A DNA stretch of 57,461 nucleotides from a virus: positions 1-57,461 of the IMG/VR virus record IMGVR_UViG_3300017788_000030, one strand, 5' to 3'. This document shows positions 23,375 to 33,123 of the stretch, piece after piece; the stretch's first letter is position 1; every line of letters starts with the position of its first letter. The translations under genes were made by a program, and so were the position numbers. The notes beneath the pieces are model-generated. The model worked only from the letters and a program-made list of their open reading frames with translations. It ran no database searches and was not told the origin of the DNA.

Positions 23375-26300
23375 TTAAGTCCATATATTACCGCCTGTAG
23401 GATCCCTAAATATTCTGTTTAAAAATATAGCGCTCATAGAGCGACTTAAGGTTGACCAACATATCCAGTCCGCATAATTACAAGGTGACTGCTTGTTATC
23501 TAGCTCCGTATCATAATAACAAGTAGGAGCAGAGTCGCAAGATGTTCTTCTATAAATAGGTGGTGTTAATTTAAAAGTATTATACAATACGCTCTCTCCA
23601 CCACCCGCTGTTAATCTAGGAGGAAATCCTAGTTCTTTACAGTTACCAATACCATTTGTAGTAGCCATATATGGAACAAAAGAATTTGGATAATATTCTA
23701 CAACAACGTCATTATTAAGATTACCACCACCCGTACCCGATATTAAATGATCTTGTATAGTTTTAGCTTTTCTATAAGTATATGTGATATAAGCAATAGA
23801 TGTTGTTACCGTCCATGATCCTGTGGCATATTCATGGTAGCTAATATCCTTATATTTTGGTTGCTCTATGCTGATATCCTGAAAATTTAAAGAACAAGTA
23901 CCAGGAATAATTCCCTCTATTATATCTTCTGTTGGTATGGCTGGACTTACTTTACATGGAAATTGAGCATTATTGTATAAATTTTCCATTTTTTGCCTCC
24001 ATCCAGCCGCATTGTCAGATGCTGTCCATCCTCCATATGTTAAATGTCCTTCGCTTACTGCTCCACAGTTAAACCATAATGCTCCTCCTCCACACAAAGA
24101 CATTATAAATCCGGCAGCTCTTCCACATGGCATGAACCCTTTCCCAAAATCATCTACGCCATCAGGTTCTCTATATCCATTAACAACAACAGCATCTCCT
24201 TGTAGATCTCCATAAGATATTCGTCCTATTTCACAAACTACGGTATAATCCTGGTAGGTAAAATTAAAATCATTATTTTCTTCTTGGATTTCTATAGCAA
24301 CAGGATCCCCGCAATTACTAGCACATTCACTAGTTATATTTTCTGTAACGGTATACTTTCTTGGCATGTCTATATTTATAATAGGACAACTATTATTAGA
24401 ATTAACTCTCAAACAATATGTTTTACCAACACTGGGAATATTTACTGTAACCTTATCTTTTGTATACGATATATTTATGAACGGAATAGCGCATGTTGGA
24501 GGTGTATACGGACCATAATCTACTGTTTTTGTTCTTTTAAAAACTTTTCTTGTTGTTGTGGTTGTTGTACTAGTTGATACTTTAGTACAATTGTAAGGAT
24601 TTCCAAAAGTTGGAAGAGGTAAATAATATGCACCGGGATTAACGCACGATGTTGCTCTAGGAAGATGAAAACCGGGATTACCGATGATCGACGGACAGTC
24701 AGCCCAACAACCAGCTATATTCCCCAATATTGCTGTTACTGGACCCGGTCCTATTTCTGCGCCTAAACCCGCACTATATGTAATGCAGCTAGTGGAGGGT
24801 CTTTGAGTATGCGGAGTAAATTTAAGTCTATATAAATGTCCTTTTAATCTAAAAGTAGTAGAACACTGTTGAAATTCATAATCAAACTCTGGTCCTCCTT
24901 CAATCCCATCATAGTTATCAAAATCAATGATATTTGTACCTAGATCGCAGTTTACGCACTTGGGTTTAAATTCCGGATTCTCTTTTATAGAATCAGCATC
25001 TATGTGTCTACAATATCCATATCTAAAAGGATCATACCAATTAGATTTTCCACATGCTCTTGGAGCATATGTTATACCCGGATACCACCACCGCATATCT
25101 GTTTGCATTTGAGGACCAGGTGGACATGGATCTTGACATTCCGGCGGATCTTCTTCCATAGGTGCTTCGCCACCCATTTGAGGGGGACAATCTGAAGGTC
25201 TGACCCATGGCTCCCTCCATGGATCGCAAGCTCCTTCTCTTATACTAATATCTACATATGCCCCAACAGTAGTATCAGAAGTAGTACGAGTAGCTATTAG
25301 TGTTATACTTTCATTATCGCTAGTAGGCTGTGGATCTGAAGGAATAATATCTGGTGTTGTTACAGGATCTGGAAATATCTCGGATCCTGGCCTATATCCA
25401 GCCATTTCCGCCGCTGTAGGGCCCGATGATGTTGTAGTAGAATATTCTACCGTTATTAAACTATTTTGTATTTCTGTTCGTCTATATATTGTTTCATTAA
25501 TATTATTATTACCAACATTACCAACTAATACAACATTGCCCCCATCTACTTGTACAACGCTTAGTTGTATACTTACATTATATATATTAACACTAATAAA
25601 ATCTCCGATATTTCTTGTGCCATTAATATTTAATGTACCATTAATATTAGATCCTGGATTAATAGCACTATCATAGTTATATAAAATTTGACTATATATT
25701 TCTTTGGCTGTAATTTCTGGTTCTACAAAATTAACTAGCTCATTTTGTGTTAATATATAATTTTTCTTGAATAGTTGTTTTCTATTTATTTTTTGATTTT
25801 CGCCATATAATAATCTAAATAACATTTCATTAGCATTATCATCTAAAATATCTAATTCTGGTGATACAGAAGCATTACCTTCTGCATATTTATTATTCAA
25901 ATACTCTTGAGCATCTATATCATTTAACAATCGATAAAATGGCATTTTTGGTTTTGGAGTAGATGTTAAACAATTGTTGTCAAAAAAGACAGGATTATCT
26001 GGATCCATCATTGTTCTAATTATTGTTTTAGAAGTCCTTGGGTCCAAACCAATAAGATTAACTGTACCAGCATCATGAGTTAATTCAATTGCTAGGGTTG
26101 CTCCCATTTGTTCGTATGTGATATATTTGCTTAAAAATGTGGTATAATTTGCTTTTAATGTAATATTTCCAGCGGTTGTTATTTCACATTTTTCTGACCC
26201 ACAACCAATAGTGTTGTCAACAGGCTTGTCGATATCTGCATAAATAGTTCTGATAATAAAAGGACTTGATCTCTCTACCGAGCCTAATGTAAAACCATTA

Positions 26301-29300
26301 CTATTTATATTTGTGTTAATTAATGATGTATTATCTATAATATTAAGATTAGTTGGTCTAAAAATTTGTCTAACATCATCTCTTGAACTTTGATTATCTG
26401 TCAAAATAGTTCTAGATAAAGCATATCTGGGAGTTTGAACTTTTAGAGATTCTACCCAGTCCGCTCTAGGATTAGAAAAATTAATAGTGCTTTTGAATAC
26501 TTTTGGAATTTTAATAAAAGCCAAAGGCCCAGGAAAGTAATCTTGTAAAAACCCCGGTCTTAAACGCTGAATTTCCGCTAGTCTGTTAGTTCTTCTTAAC
26601 ATTTCTTTTTCATCTGAAACAAGCAGTATGTTGGCATCCTTACGATTTGCGAAGTGACTGTCCGCAAGTACCAAAAAATCATCATCTGTTCCTAAAGTTG
26701 GAATTATATAACCTGGAGGGAAATCTATAAAAGTATTTTTTCTATATAATGCAGACGATTGTAAAATTCCACTAGTCATAACATCGGGTATTTGTGATGA
26801 AAAATTTATTTCCATCATAGGAATATAATTTTGGTATTGATCTAATCCAACACTCCATGATCTAGAATGATCTAAATCATATTTATGATATATACAAAAG
26901 TATGGTCTCTCATCAGTTGAAAAATATCTTAAATCTACAGGTAAAGATGTACAATTTTCTCTACTTAGTTCATTAGAGTCTTTTCTGTTTATATCTAATT
27001 TAAAAATACTTGACGATAAATGATCATTAACAATTTGCTTTAAGAATAAATTATCATATATGCTTTTTGGTATTTGTTTGTACGAAACCAGATGTGGATT
27101 ATTTAGTATAGCATTATCGTATTTTACTAAATCCCCCCACTTAGTCATATATTTTTTATTAGACAGCAAAATATCTTTATCGGTAGAAATCATTCTTCCG
27201 TCGTATATAACAACTGATGATCTATTTGGTTCTACGGGCCATACTAAATCAAAATTATTATCTAGTATCTTATCTCTAAATTTAAATTCTGTATAAATTT
27301 TGATATACATATTCTCTTCTGACGATCCAAAAATAGGTTTTCCTTCTTTATCTGTAATTTGTACCATAATTTTTTTACTAACTATAATATTAGATCCTAA
27401 TACCCTAAGTAGTCTATTGCCGTTAGCATCAGTACTCATTAAGAATGGACCAGACAAAGGAGACACTCTGTATAATTCAACAGGAGTATCACATTCGGTT
27501 TCGCTGTTATAAACATATCCTGTGGAAGAAAAATTTTTGTAATCTATATCTAAATTACTATATTTGGTTAGTATACTAATATCATTTCCAACAAAAATAT
27601 AACTAGTAGTAGCTGTCACATCCGGTCCAGCATAAAAATAATATCCATTTTTTAATTTTAGAATAGAATTAGAAACTAAGTTTGATGATTGAGCCGTAGA
27701 CTCTATAAAATCATCTAAAGATATAATAGTAGAATAATCTGCTATTGTTCTTTTCTCTGGAATTCTAAAGTATGGTCTTGACCCATAGAATCTTACTACT
27801 CTAGGATCTGAGGTGATAATAGGATTCCAAAATCTATTATTATCTGGCCATTTTATATTTTGATCCCATAGATTAGCAATGTTTACTGGAAAACCGTCAA
27901 CACCTCCCACGGGCAGATCCGAATTCTCGCATTCTTCCAAGCCCGGCTGAGTATGTAATATATAATCCAAAGAAAGATTTGATTTGGGACGAGCTGGTAC
28001 AAGTAAAGGGGCGTTAATACGAGCATTAATCTCAGAAATAAGCGTTAAATAACCGTACAAGATTGTGGGATCGTTTTGTTGTATGTCTTTTACTATATAA
28101 GGATCAACTTGGCGTGTAATAGTTGGATCCTCATAATTAAATAATTTAGGACTTCCTATATAATCAATATTATTTAACCTATATCCGCCTCTGTTGCTAT
28201 AAAATGGCTGCCAAAAATATGATGTTCCCCATTCTTTATACGGTCGAAACAAAACTCTTGGTTTTCTATGAATATCAAAATTACTAATTTTTTCTAATGC
28301 ATTTAACATACCTTGATCTAATATAAACGCATATATTTTTTCTCCTGATCCAGGAACATCTAATAAACTAAAATCGTATTGTATTTTACCGTCGTTACTA
28401 ATAGATGGTTGCGGAGAAGCAGACAGTTGTTCTGGGCCAGGTCCGACTGCAGCCTGTGTCGTAGCAATACCAAAATTAGGATGATATAGTGCTTTGTTTG
28501 CCGACGTCGCTACCGGGACACCTTCCCCGATCCTGCGCCCCTGCGCACCCACGACCTCAACGCCACGACTTATTCTATATGACAAAAATTGTTTTCTTGG
28601 TTTTTGTTTGATAGTAATATTAACTTCTGATATCTCATCACCTCTGTTTCTACCTGTTCTAGTTCTAGTCTCCGGAGGAATATATCCCTTAAAAGGATCA
28701 CAAGGATCAGAATATGCTAGTACTTGTTGTGTTACATCGTCTATTATCATTCTTGGAATAGATAATCTTTCATTAGAATTACCTAACATAGCATTAATAA
28801 AAGGATTTGTGATGGTAATAACTAATGGATCCGGTATAGCAGATCCTTTTTGAAATAATATTTTTTCTTGTTGATTATAAACTGTAACATTATTAGATGT
28901 TACTTTATTTAAATATCGTTTCCAGGCCGTATTCTCAATCCATATATCGTCATCACCATCTGTTGCTACATAAATCCATTGTTGTCCCAACAAATCAGCT
29001 GGTTCATTTATAGAAATATAAATATCGCTATATCTTGTGCTAAAATTTTTAAGCGTTACATGATAATCCATAGTAGAATAATTAGTAAGCTTTATAGTTG
29101 CTGATTGTTCACACTCGTACGGATATTCCGGATCTAGCTTTCTATTAATGATCGGCAAAAAAGGAGTAGAATTAAGATCAGCCTCAGAACCAAATAATAG
29201 ACCTGCTTTGCCGGGCGTATATCCCCCATATCTTTTTAGTCTAGGACTATATCTAGTAGATAATCCTGGTACAAAAAATGGCGAAGAACTTAATTGTATA

Positions 29301-31501
29301 CGACTTGTGTTACAACTAATAGGATGACTATTGTAATGATTTATATTTAAACCATAACACCTACACTTTGATTCATCGGCCGGAAATCTTAAACATGATT
29401 CCGTACCAGCAGTATCCGACTGTAGTTTTGCAGCATATACTTTGTATAGTTTTATTCCTACATCTTTAGTTGTAAAAGTAATAGCAATGTTACTTGATCT
29501 AGCCGATCTAATATTAGTATTAAATACTACTGTTTCATTCTCTCCAAAAGAGCTAGCATTAAAATATATTCCTCCGTTAGGGTGTGTGGCTAATAAATCT
29601 AGGTGAGGATTAAAAGCTATAGCTTTATATGATCTATCTAAAGTATTATTGATATATTTATTACTAAAACTAGTAACGCCACTAAATACTGGTTTGCTTT
29701 TTAAGACCACATCATTATATAATATATTACCATAAATCGAATAATTATCATTATCAGAACCGCAATTGTTACTGGATCTTAAAGTAGTATCAACACTAGT
29801 TCCAATATTCAGATTTCCAAATTGTATAGACTGATCGTAGTAAAATTTTTTGTTGATTCTTTCATCATCCATTGGCGACGATTCGCATACTCTATATGGT
29901 CGAGAATTAATATTTCTAAACTTAACTTTGCTTATATCCATTACCATATCAAAATCTAAATCAACATATACAGAATTACTTCTATTATTGATAGTCAAAT
30001 TTTTTGTAACGGATGATCTAGGAGGAATCCATTCGTATCCTCCATATTTAGAGTATAATGTTCTAACTAATTCTTCTTTATTAGAAATATAGTTCAAATT
30101 ATTAGCAGAATCATACTTTGTGCCTCTTAACATATTTTTATTTAACAAATCTATTTGTTCAAAATCATTAAAATCTGTATATAAATTTCTTCCTTCTTTA
30201 TCTAATAAGTTAGTAGTAATTCCATCATACAGCGGAGAAGTACACATGAGCGCAGATAAACTAAATGCTTTTGTATGACCAAGTCCTATCTCGCTATATG
30301 TAGCATATAGATTATAAAATCTTTCATATAAATTTTGAGATATATAAATAAAATTAGAGCTCGGAGGTATGATTCCCAAGAATGTTGTACCGTCTACCAC
30401 TTTTAATCCAGACGGACATTGTGGTAAATCTCCTTCGCTAGGATGAGACGGCTCGGGACGTTCATTGAAATTAAAATCCGGATTTGCTGGCTCTGGCCCA
30501 TCATTCTTTGCAAAAAAAACATCCCCTGGACTAATGTAGAAATCTACCCCTGGAATTGGTCTTTGATCATTTCTTCTGCCGATATCAAAATACCTATACC
30601 ATCCCATAACACCACTAGTATATTGCCATTTCCAATAAGAAGCCCGTTTTTGTCTGCTTAAAAATACATTTTTGAAATTACTTTCCGAAAAACCATATGG
30701 TTTTGTAAAACTTTCTACAGTAGGAATAATAGCTGGAGTACCAAATTGCTGGTTAGGCAGCAAGCCACTAAATATACTAGGATAGGCTGTTCTGTAATTA
30801 TCTGAACCCGAAGGTAAAGATAATAATATAAAGTTACCACATGTGCTACTTAGTAATTCAGATTTTTCATAGGATTTCTTGTGGGTATACTCGTTGATAT
30901 GGTAAGAACTAGTAGCATCATATGGGATTTCGGAAATTGTTTCTTTAAGTTTCCAATCTATGCAAAAACCACTATGGGTAATAAATCTCTCTATTCCTAA
31001 GCCAGGATTATTACATGCTGGAAATTGTTTAAGATGTTTCCAGTCATAAAATCCAGATATATAAGATTGATTAAGAACAGGAACTTTTGCTAAAAAATCA
31101 TCAGAATGAAATTGAACATCGCAAGAAGTTGTTAGTTGTTCATCATCAGGATTTTCTGGATCAGGATCCAATATTCCTGTACATGGATTACAACAATATA
31201 AACAATTAAAATCAGTTTCATTATAAATACCATAATAGTTATTTGTTATTTCTGTAATTTGACCGTTATCACAATTGCATGGTTTAAAAGAGCTACTGAA
31301 GTCTTTTTTAACCTGTATTAAAGGATCACAATACTCTGCATTTGATTGAGAATTCTGAATAATTATAGGTAGCCATAATCCCGAAATATTGTTGTTGTAT
31401 AGTTGGAACGAGGGAATCAGTCTTAATGCTTCTATATTAATACTAGCATTACTAATATTTACATCATCTATAAAATATTTAGTATATATTCCACATCCCA
31501 T
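23375..31501 (-). CDS. Giant Cys-rich virion-type protein (2,708 aa)
   Basis: I do not recognise a family across this 2,708-aa protein. It is beta-rich and Asn/Ser/Tyr-rich, with cysteine clusters at the N-terminus (CNCDNGQITEITN, NCLYCCNPCTG near residues 78-110), in the middle-to-end part (CQDPCPPGPQMQTDM; CVNCDLGTNI) and near the C-terminus (PTCYYDTELDN). A Thr-rich stretch (STSTTTTTTRKVF near residue 2305) looks like a linker. A GC-rich patch lies at 28,498-28,572. A baseplate, tail-tip or host-contact protein is likely from its place after the hub-like genes. No signal peptide or transmembrane segment is obvious. No clear ribosome site precedes ATG 31501, only 2 nt after the previous stop. 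Confidence 0.6.
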   Translation of the reverse strand: MGCGIYTKYFIDDVNISNASINIEALRLIPSFQLYNNNISGLWLPIIIQNSQSNAEYCDPLIQVKKDFSSSFKPCNCDNGQITEITNNYYGIYNETDFNCLYCCNPCTGILDPDPENPDDEQLTTSCDVQFHSDDFLAKVPVLNQSYISGFYDWKHLKQFPACNNPGLGIERFITHSGFCIDWKLKETISEIPYDATSSYHINEYTHKKSYEKSELLSSTCGNFILLSLPSGSDNYRTAYPSIFSGLLPNQQFGTPAIIPTVESFTKPYGFSESNFKNVFLSRQKRASYWKWQYTSGVMGWYRYFDIGRRNDQRPIPGVDFYISPGDVFFAKNDGPEPANPDFNFNERPEPSHPSEGDLPQCPSGLKVVDGTTFLGIIPPSSNFIYISQNLYERFYNLYATYSEIGLGHTKAFSLSALMCTSPLYDGITTNLLDKEGRNLYTDFNDFEQIDLLNKNMLRGTKYDSANNLNYISNKEELVRTLYSKYGGYEWIPPRSSVTKNLTINNRSNSVYVDLDFDMVMDISKVKFRNINSRPYRVCESSPMDDERINKKFYYDQSIQFGNLNIGTSVDTTLRSSNNCGSDNDNYSIYGNILYNDVVLKSKPVFSGVTSFSNKYINNTLDRSYKAIAFNPHLDLLATHPNGGIYFNASSFGENETVVFNTNIRSARSSNIAITFTTKDVGIKLYKVYAAKLQSDTAGTESCLRFPADESKCRCYGLNINHYNSHPISCNTSRIQLSSSPFFVPGLSTRYSPRLKRYGGYTPGKAGLLFGSEADLNSTPFLPIINRKLDPEYPYECEQSATIKLTNYSTMDYHVTLKNFSTRYSDIYISINEPADLLGQQWIYVATDGDDDIWIENTAWKRYLNKVTSNNVTVYNQQEKILFQKGSAIPDPLVITITNPFINAMLGNSNERLSIPRMIIDDVTQQVLAYSDPCDPFKGYIPPETRTRTGRNRGDEISEVNITIKQKPRKQFLSYRISRGVEVVGAQGRRIGEGVPVATSANKALYHPNFGIATTQAAVGPGPEQLSASPQPSISNDGKIQYDFSLLDVPGSGEKIYAFILDQGMLNALEKISNFDIHRKPRVLFRPYKEWGTSYFWQPFYSNRGGYRLNNIDYIGSPKLFNYEDPTITRQVDPYIVKDIQQNDPTILYGYLTLISEINARINAPLLVPARPKSNLSLDYILHTQPGLEECENSDLPVGGVDGFPVNIANLWDQNIKWPDNNRFWNPIITSDPRVVRFYGSRPYFRIPEKRTIADYSTIISLDDFIESTAQSSNLVSNSILKLKNGYYFYAGPDVTATTSYIFVGNDISILTKYSNLDIDYKNFSSTGYVYNSETECDTPVELYRVSPLSGPFLMSTDANGNRLLRVLGSNIIVSKKIMVQITDKEGKPIFGSSEENMYIKIYTEFKFRDKILDNNFDLVWPVEPNRSSVVIYDGRMISTDKDILLSNKKYMTKWGDLVKYDNAILNNPHLVSYKQIPKSIYDNLFLKQIVNDHLSSSIFKLDINRKDSNELSRENCTSLPVDLRYFSTDERPYFCIYHKYDLDHSRSWSVGLDQYQNYIPMMEINFSSQIPDVMTSGILQSSALYRKNTFIDFPPGYIIPTLGTDDDFLVLADSHFANRKDANILLVSDEKEMLRRTNRLAEIQRLRPGFLQDYFPGPLAFIKIPKVFKSTINFSNPRADWVESLKVQTPRYALSRTILTDNQSSRDDVRQIFRPTNLNIIDNTSLINTNINSNGFTLGSVERSSPFIIRTIYADIDKPVDNTIGCGSEKCEITTAGNITLKANYTTFLSKYITYEQMGATLAIELTHDAGTVNLIGLDPRTSKTIIRTMMDPDNPVFFDNNCLTSTPKPKMPFYRLLNDIDAQEYLNNKYAEGNASVSPELDILDDNANEMLFRLLYGENQKINRKQLFKKNYILTQNELVNFVEPEITAKEIYSQILYNYDSAINPGSNINGTLNINGTRNIGDFISVNIYNVSIQLSVVQVDGGNVVLVGNVGNNNINETIYRRTEIQNSLITVEYSTTTSSGPTAAEMAGYRPGSEIFPDPVTTPDIIPSDPQPTSDNESITLIATRTTSDTTVGAYVDISIREGACDPWREPWVRPSDCPPQMGGEAPMEEDPPECQDPCPPGPQMQTDMRWWYPGITYAPRACGKSNWYDPFRYGYCRHIDADSIKENPEFKPKCVNCDLGTNIIDFDNYDGIEGGPEFDYEFQQCSTTFRLKGHLYRLKFTPHTQRPSTSCITYSAGLGAEIGPGPVTAILGNIAGCWADCPSIIGNPGFHLPRATSCVNPGAYYLPLPTFGNPYNCTKVSTSTTTTTTRKVFKRTKTVDYGPYTPPTCAIPFINISYTKDKVTVNIPSVGKTYCLRVNSNNSCPIINIDMPRKYTVTENITSECASNCGDPVAIEIQEENNDFNFTYQDYTVVCEIGRISYGDLQGDAVVVNGYREPDGVDDFGKGFMPCGRAAGFIMSLCGGGALWFNCGAVSEGHLTYGGWTASDNAAGWRQKMENLYNNAQFPCKVSPAIPTEDIIEGIIPGTCSLNFQDISIEQPKYKDISYHEYATGSWTVTTSIAYITYTYRKAKTIQDHLISGTGGGNLNNDVVVEYYPNSFVPYMATTNGIGNCKELGFPPRLTAGGGESVLYNTFKLTPPIYRRTSCDSAPTCYYDTELDNKQSPCNYADWICWSTLSRSMSAIFLNRIFRDPTGGNIWT
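28498..28572. other. GC-rich patch inside the 2,708-aa gene
   Basis: In 28,501-28,560, 42 of 60 bases are G or C by hand count (70%); the line before it (28,441-28,500) has 26 of 60. The coding strand reads SRGVEVVGAQGRRIGEGVPV in frame. The patch is continuous with AT-rich DNA on both sides. Confidence 0.7.
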
Positions 31502-31503
31502 AT

Positions 31504-33108
31504 TTAATCATTTATACTTGTTAGAGTCCACTTACCATTGATAAAATTAAAAATACCCCGAGTATTACTACTTACAGAAAATTGTAAAGGATTACCATAT
31601 AAAGTCATGTAGCTTTCTATGAGTGTAATACCCAGAGCAGAGTCCCTAGCCGCTTTAATAGTATAAGCTTTTTCTATAGACGCCTGTTGGCTATTTATAA
31701 TAGTTCCGATAGCAACAAACGGACGATTATAGATAGGTTCATAAAAACCATTATCAGGATTATATTTACAATATAAAGCAGCTTCTCTTGGAGATCTAAA
31801 GAGTAGAGAACTATCTTTGACGAAAGCTACTTTTCTCAAACCTTCTGGTAGCGGAGTAGAGTCTGTCATACCATCTTCTATTACTCCCCTAACAGGATTT
31901 TCGTCTACCAGATCATGTTCGATAGTGATCCAAACCGGCTTATAAGGGGCTCCTACTGTCCAAACCTCAGCATCTTCGTCCCATCTTAGATCTACTGGAC
32001 CAACAGGCCAGGTATTTGGTAATGCTGCCCACCCTTTGTAAAATGTTTTTTCTTTGTAAGGAGCAGAATATTCTCCATTTTCTAAAAGCTGTTGATTTTT
32101 AAATATGGCATTGCCGCTGCCATCTGTAACTATTTCTCCTTGTGCAGTATACTTGTATTCTCCGGAAGAATTCGGCACAGGATATCCCTCTTTATCATAT
32201 CCCCACCCGTGAACTATTAGTGGTCCTCTTAAACCAAAAAACCTTTGATTATTTTGTCTCAAACCATCTGTATAATCAATATCATTCTCAGTAAAATTTT
32301 TATTCATTTCTAATGAACGAGTACTACATATTGATCCTGCTTCTCTCGGCACATTCATGCCGAATCCCACAACACTAACATTATGAGTACAATTATCGTC
32401 TGTTTGTTTGGCTCCAGAATTAGCAAATTCTCCATTTAGCATAATCAAAGGATTTAGTGTGAATTTATTAATAACATTATTAGTACCAGCAAATAAATTT
32501 GCTCTATTATCTATAATCTCTAAATCATTACCGCTTCCTATGATATAAGGAGGCGTGGTTTCCGAAGGAACAGAACTTTTGTTTCTTTTTATAGCCTTAT
32601 CAGAATCTGGTACACAAAATTTACACTCTCTATTATCTAGAGTTCTTCCCGGAAATATACTGTTAAGCAAAGCGTTTCTAAAAGTCGCTATCTGTCCACT
32701 GCCGATAGGCACTGCTCCCAATAGGGGTAAATTACTGAAATCAGTAATAAAAGTAGTATATCTTCCTGTCCCATTACAATAAGGACATTTGCTTCTAGAA
32801 TAAGGAACCATACTATATGTTGTATTATACGGAGTTGGATAAAAAGATACCGGAGAAAAAATTCCGTCTAGGCTCATAACAGAAACCTTATTATATGATG
32901 CTCCATGGAATACTGGTGTTAATTGAGTTTCCGGCACCATAGCCACCTCCGAAATAGTTCTTATTCCATTTAATAGGTGTGGACCATTAGCATTTGGTCT
33001 AATCATACTATCAGGAAGTTTAATATTTTCTGGAATAAGTCTGATATCTCTGATTGTATTACTTGCCGGAGTTATATTTGCATTATTACCGACCAATATA
33101 AAATTCAT
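31504..33108 (-). CDS. Structural protein with DnaJ-like zinc motif (534 aa)
   Basis: This 534-aa protein begins MNFILVGNNANITPASNT. Near residues 106-114 it reads CPYCNGTGR, an exact CxxCxGxG motif like the DnaJ zinc domain, and near residue 163 RECKFC provides a second pair, so one zinc site of two separated knuckles is likely. The C-terminal half is beta-rich (WPVGPVDLRWDEDAEVW) and ends in an FINGKWTLTSIND strand. It is preceded by AAGGA about 10 nt before ATG. It lies between the hub-like and giant proteins, so a tail/baseplate connector is probable. I cannot give a family name. Confidence 0.55.
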   Translation of the reverse strand: MNFILVGNNANITPASNTIRDIRLIPENIKLPDSMIRPNANGPHLLNGIRTISEVAMVPETQLTPVFHGASYNKVSVMSLDGIFSPVSFYPTPYNTTYSMVPYSRSKCPYCNGTGRYTTFITDFSNLPLLGAVPIGSGQIATFRNALLNSIFPGRTLDNRECKFCVPDSDKAIKRNKSSVPSETTPPYIIGSGNDLEIIDNRANLFAGTNNVINKFTLNPLIMLNGEFANSGAKQTDDNCTHNVSVVGFGMNVPREAGSICSTRSLEMNKNFTENDIDYTDGLRQNNQRFFGLRGPLIVHGWGYDKEGYPVPNSSGEYKYTAQGEIVTDGSGNAIFKNQQLLENGEYSAPYKEKTFYKGWAALPNTWPVGPVDLRWDEDAEVWTVGAPYKPVWITIEHDLVDENPVRGVIEDGMTDSTPLPEGLRKVAFVKDSSLLFRSPREAALYCKYNPDNGFYEPIYNRPFVAIGTIINSQQASIEKAYTIKAARDSALGITLIESYMTLYGNPLQFSVSSNTRGIFNFINGKWTLTSIND

Positions 33109-33123
33109 ATATAAAATTCCTTA

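Noticed and set aside
28494-28853. Plus-strand ORF over the GC-rich patch
   Set aside because: It is antisense to the 2,708-aa gene, starts with no ribosome site, and its length is explained by the local base composition.
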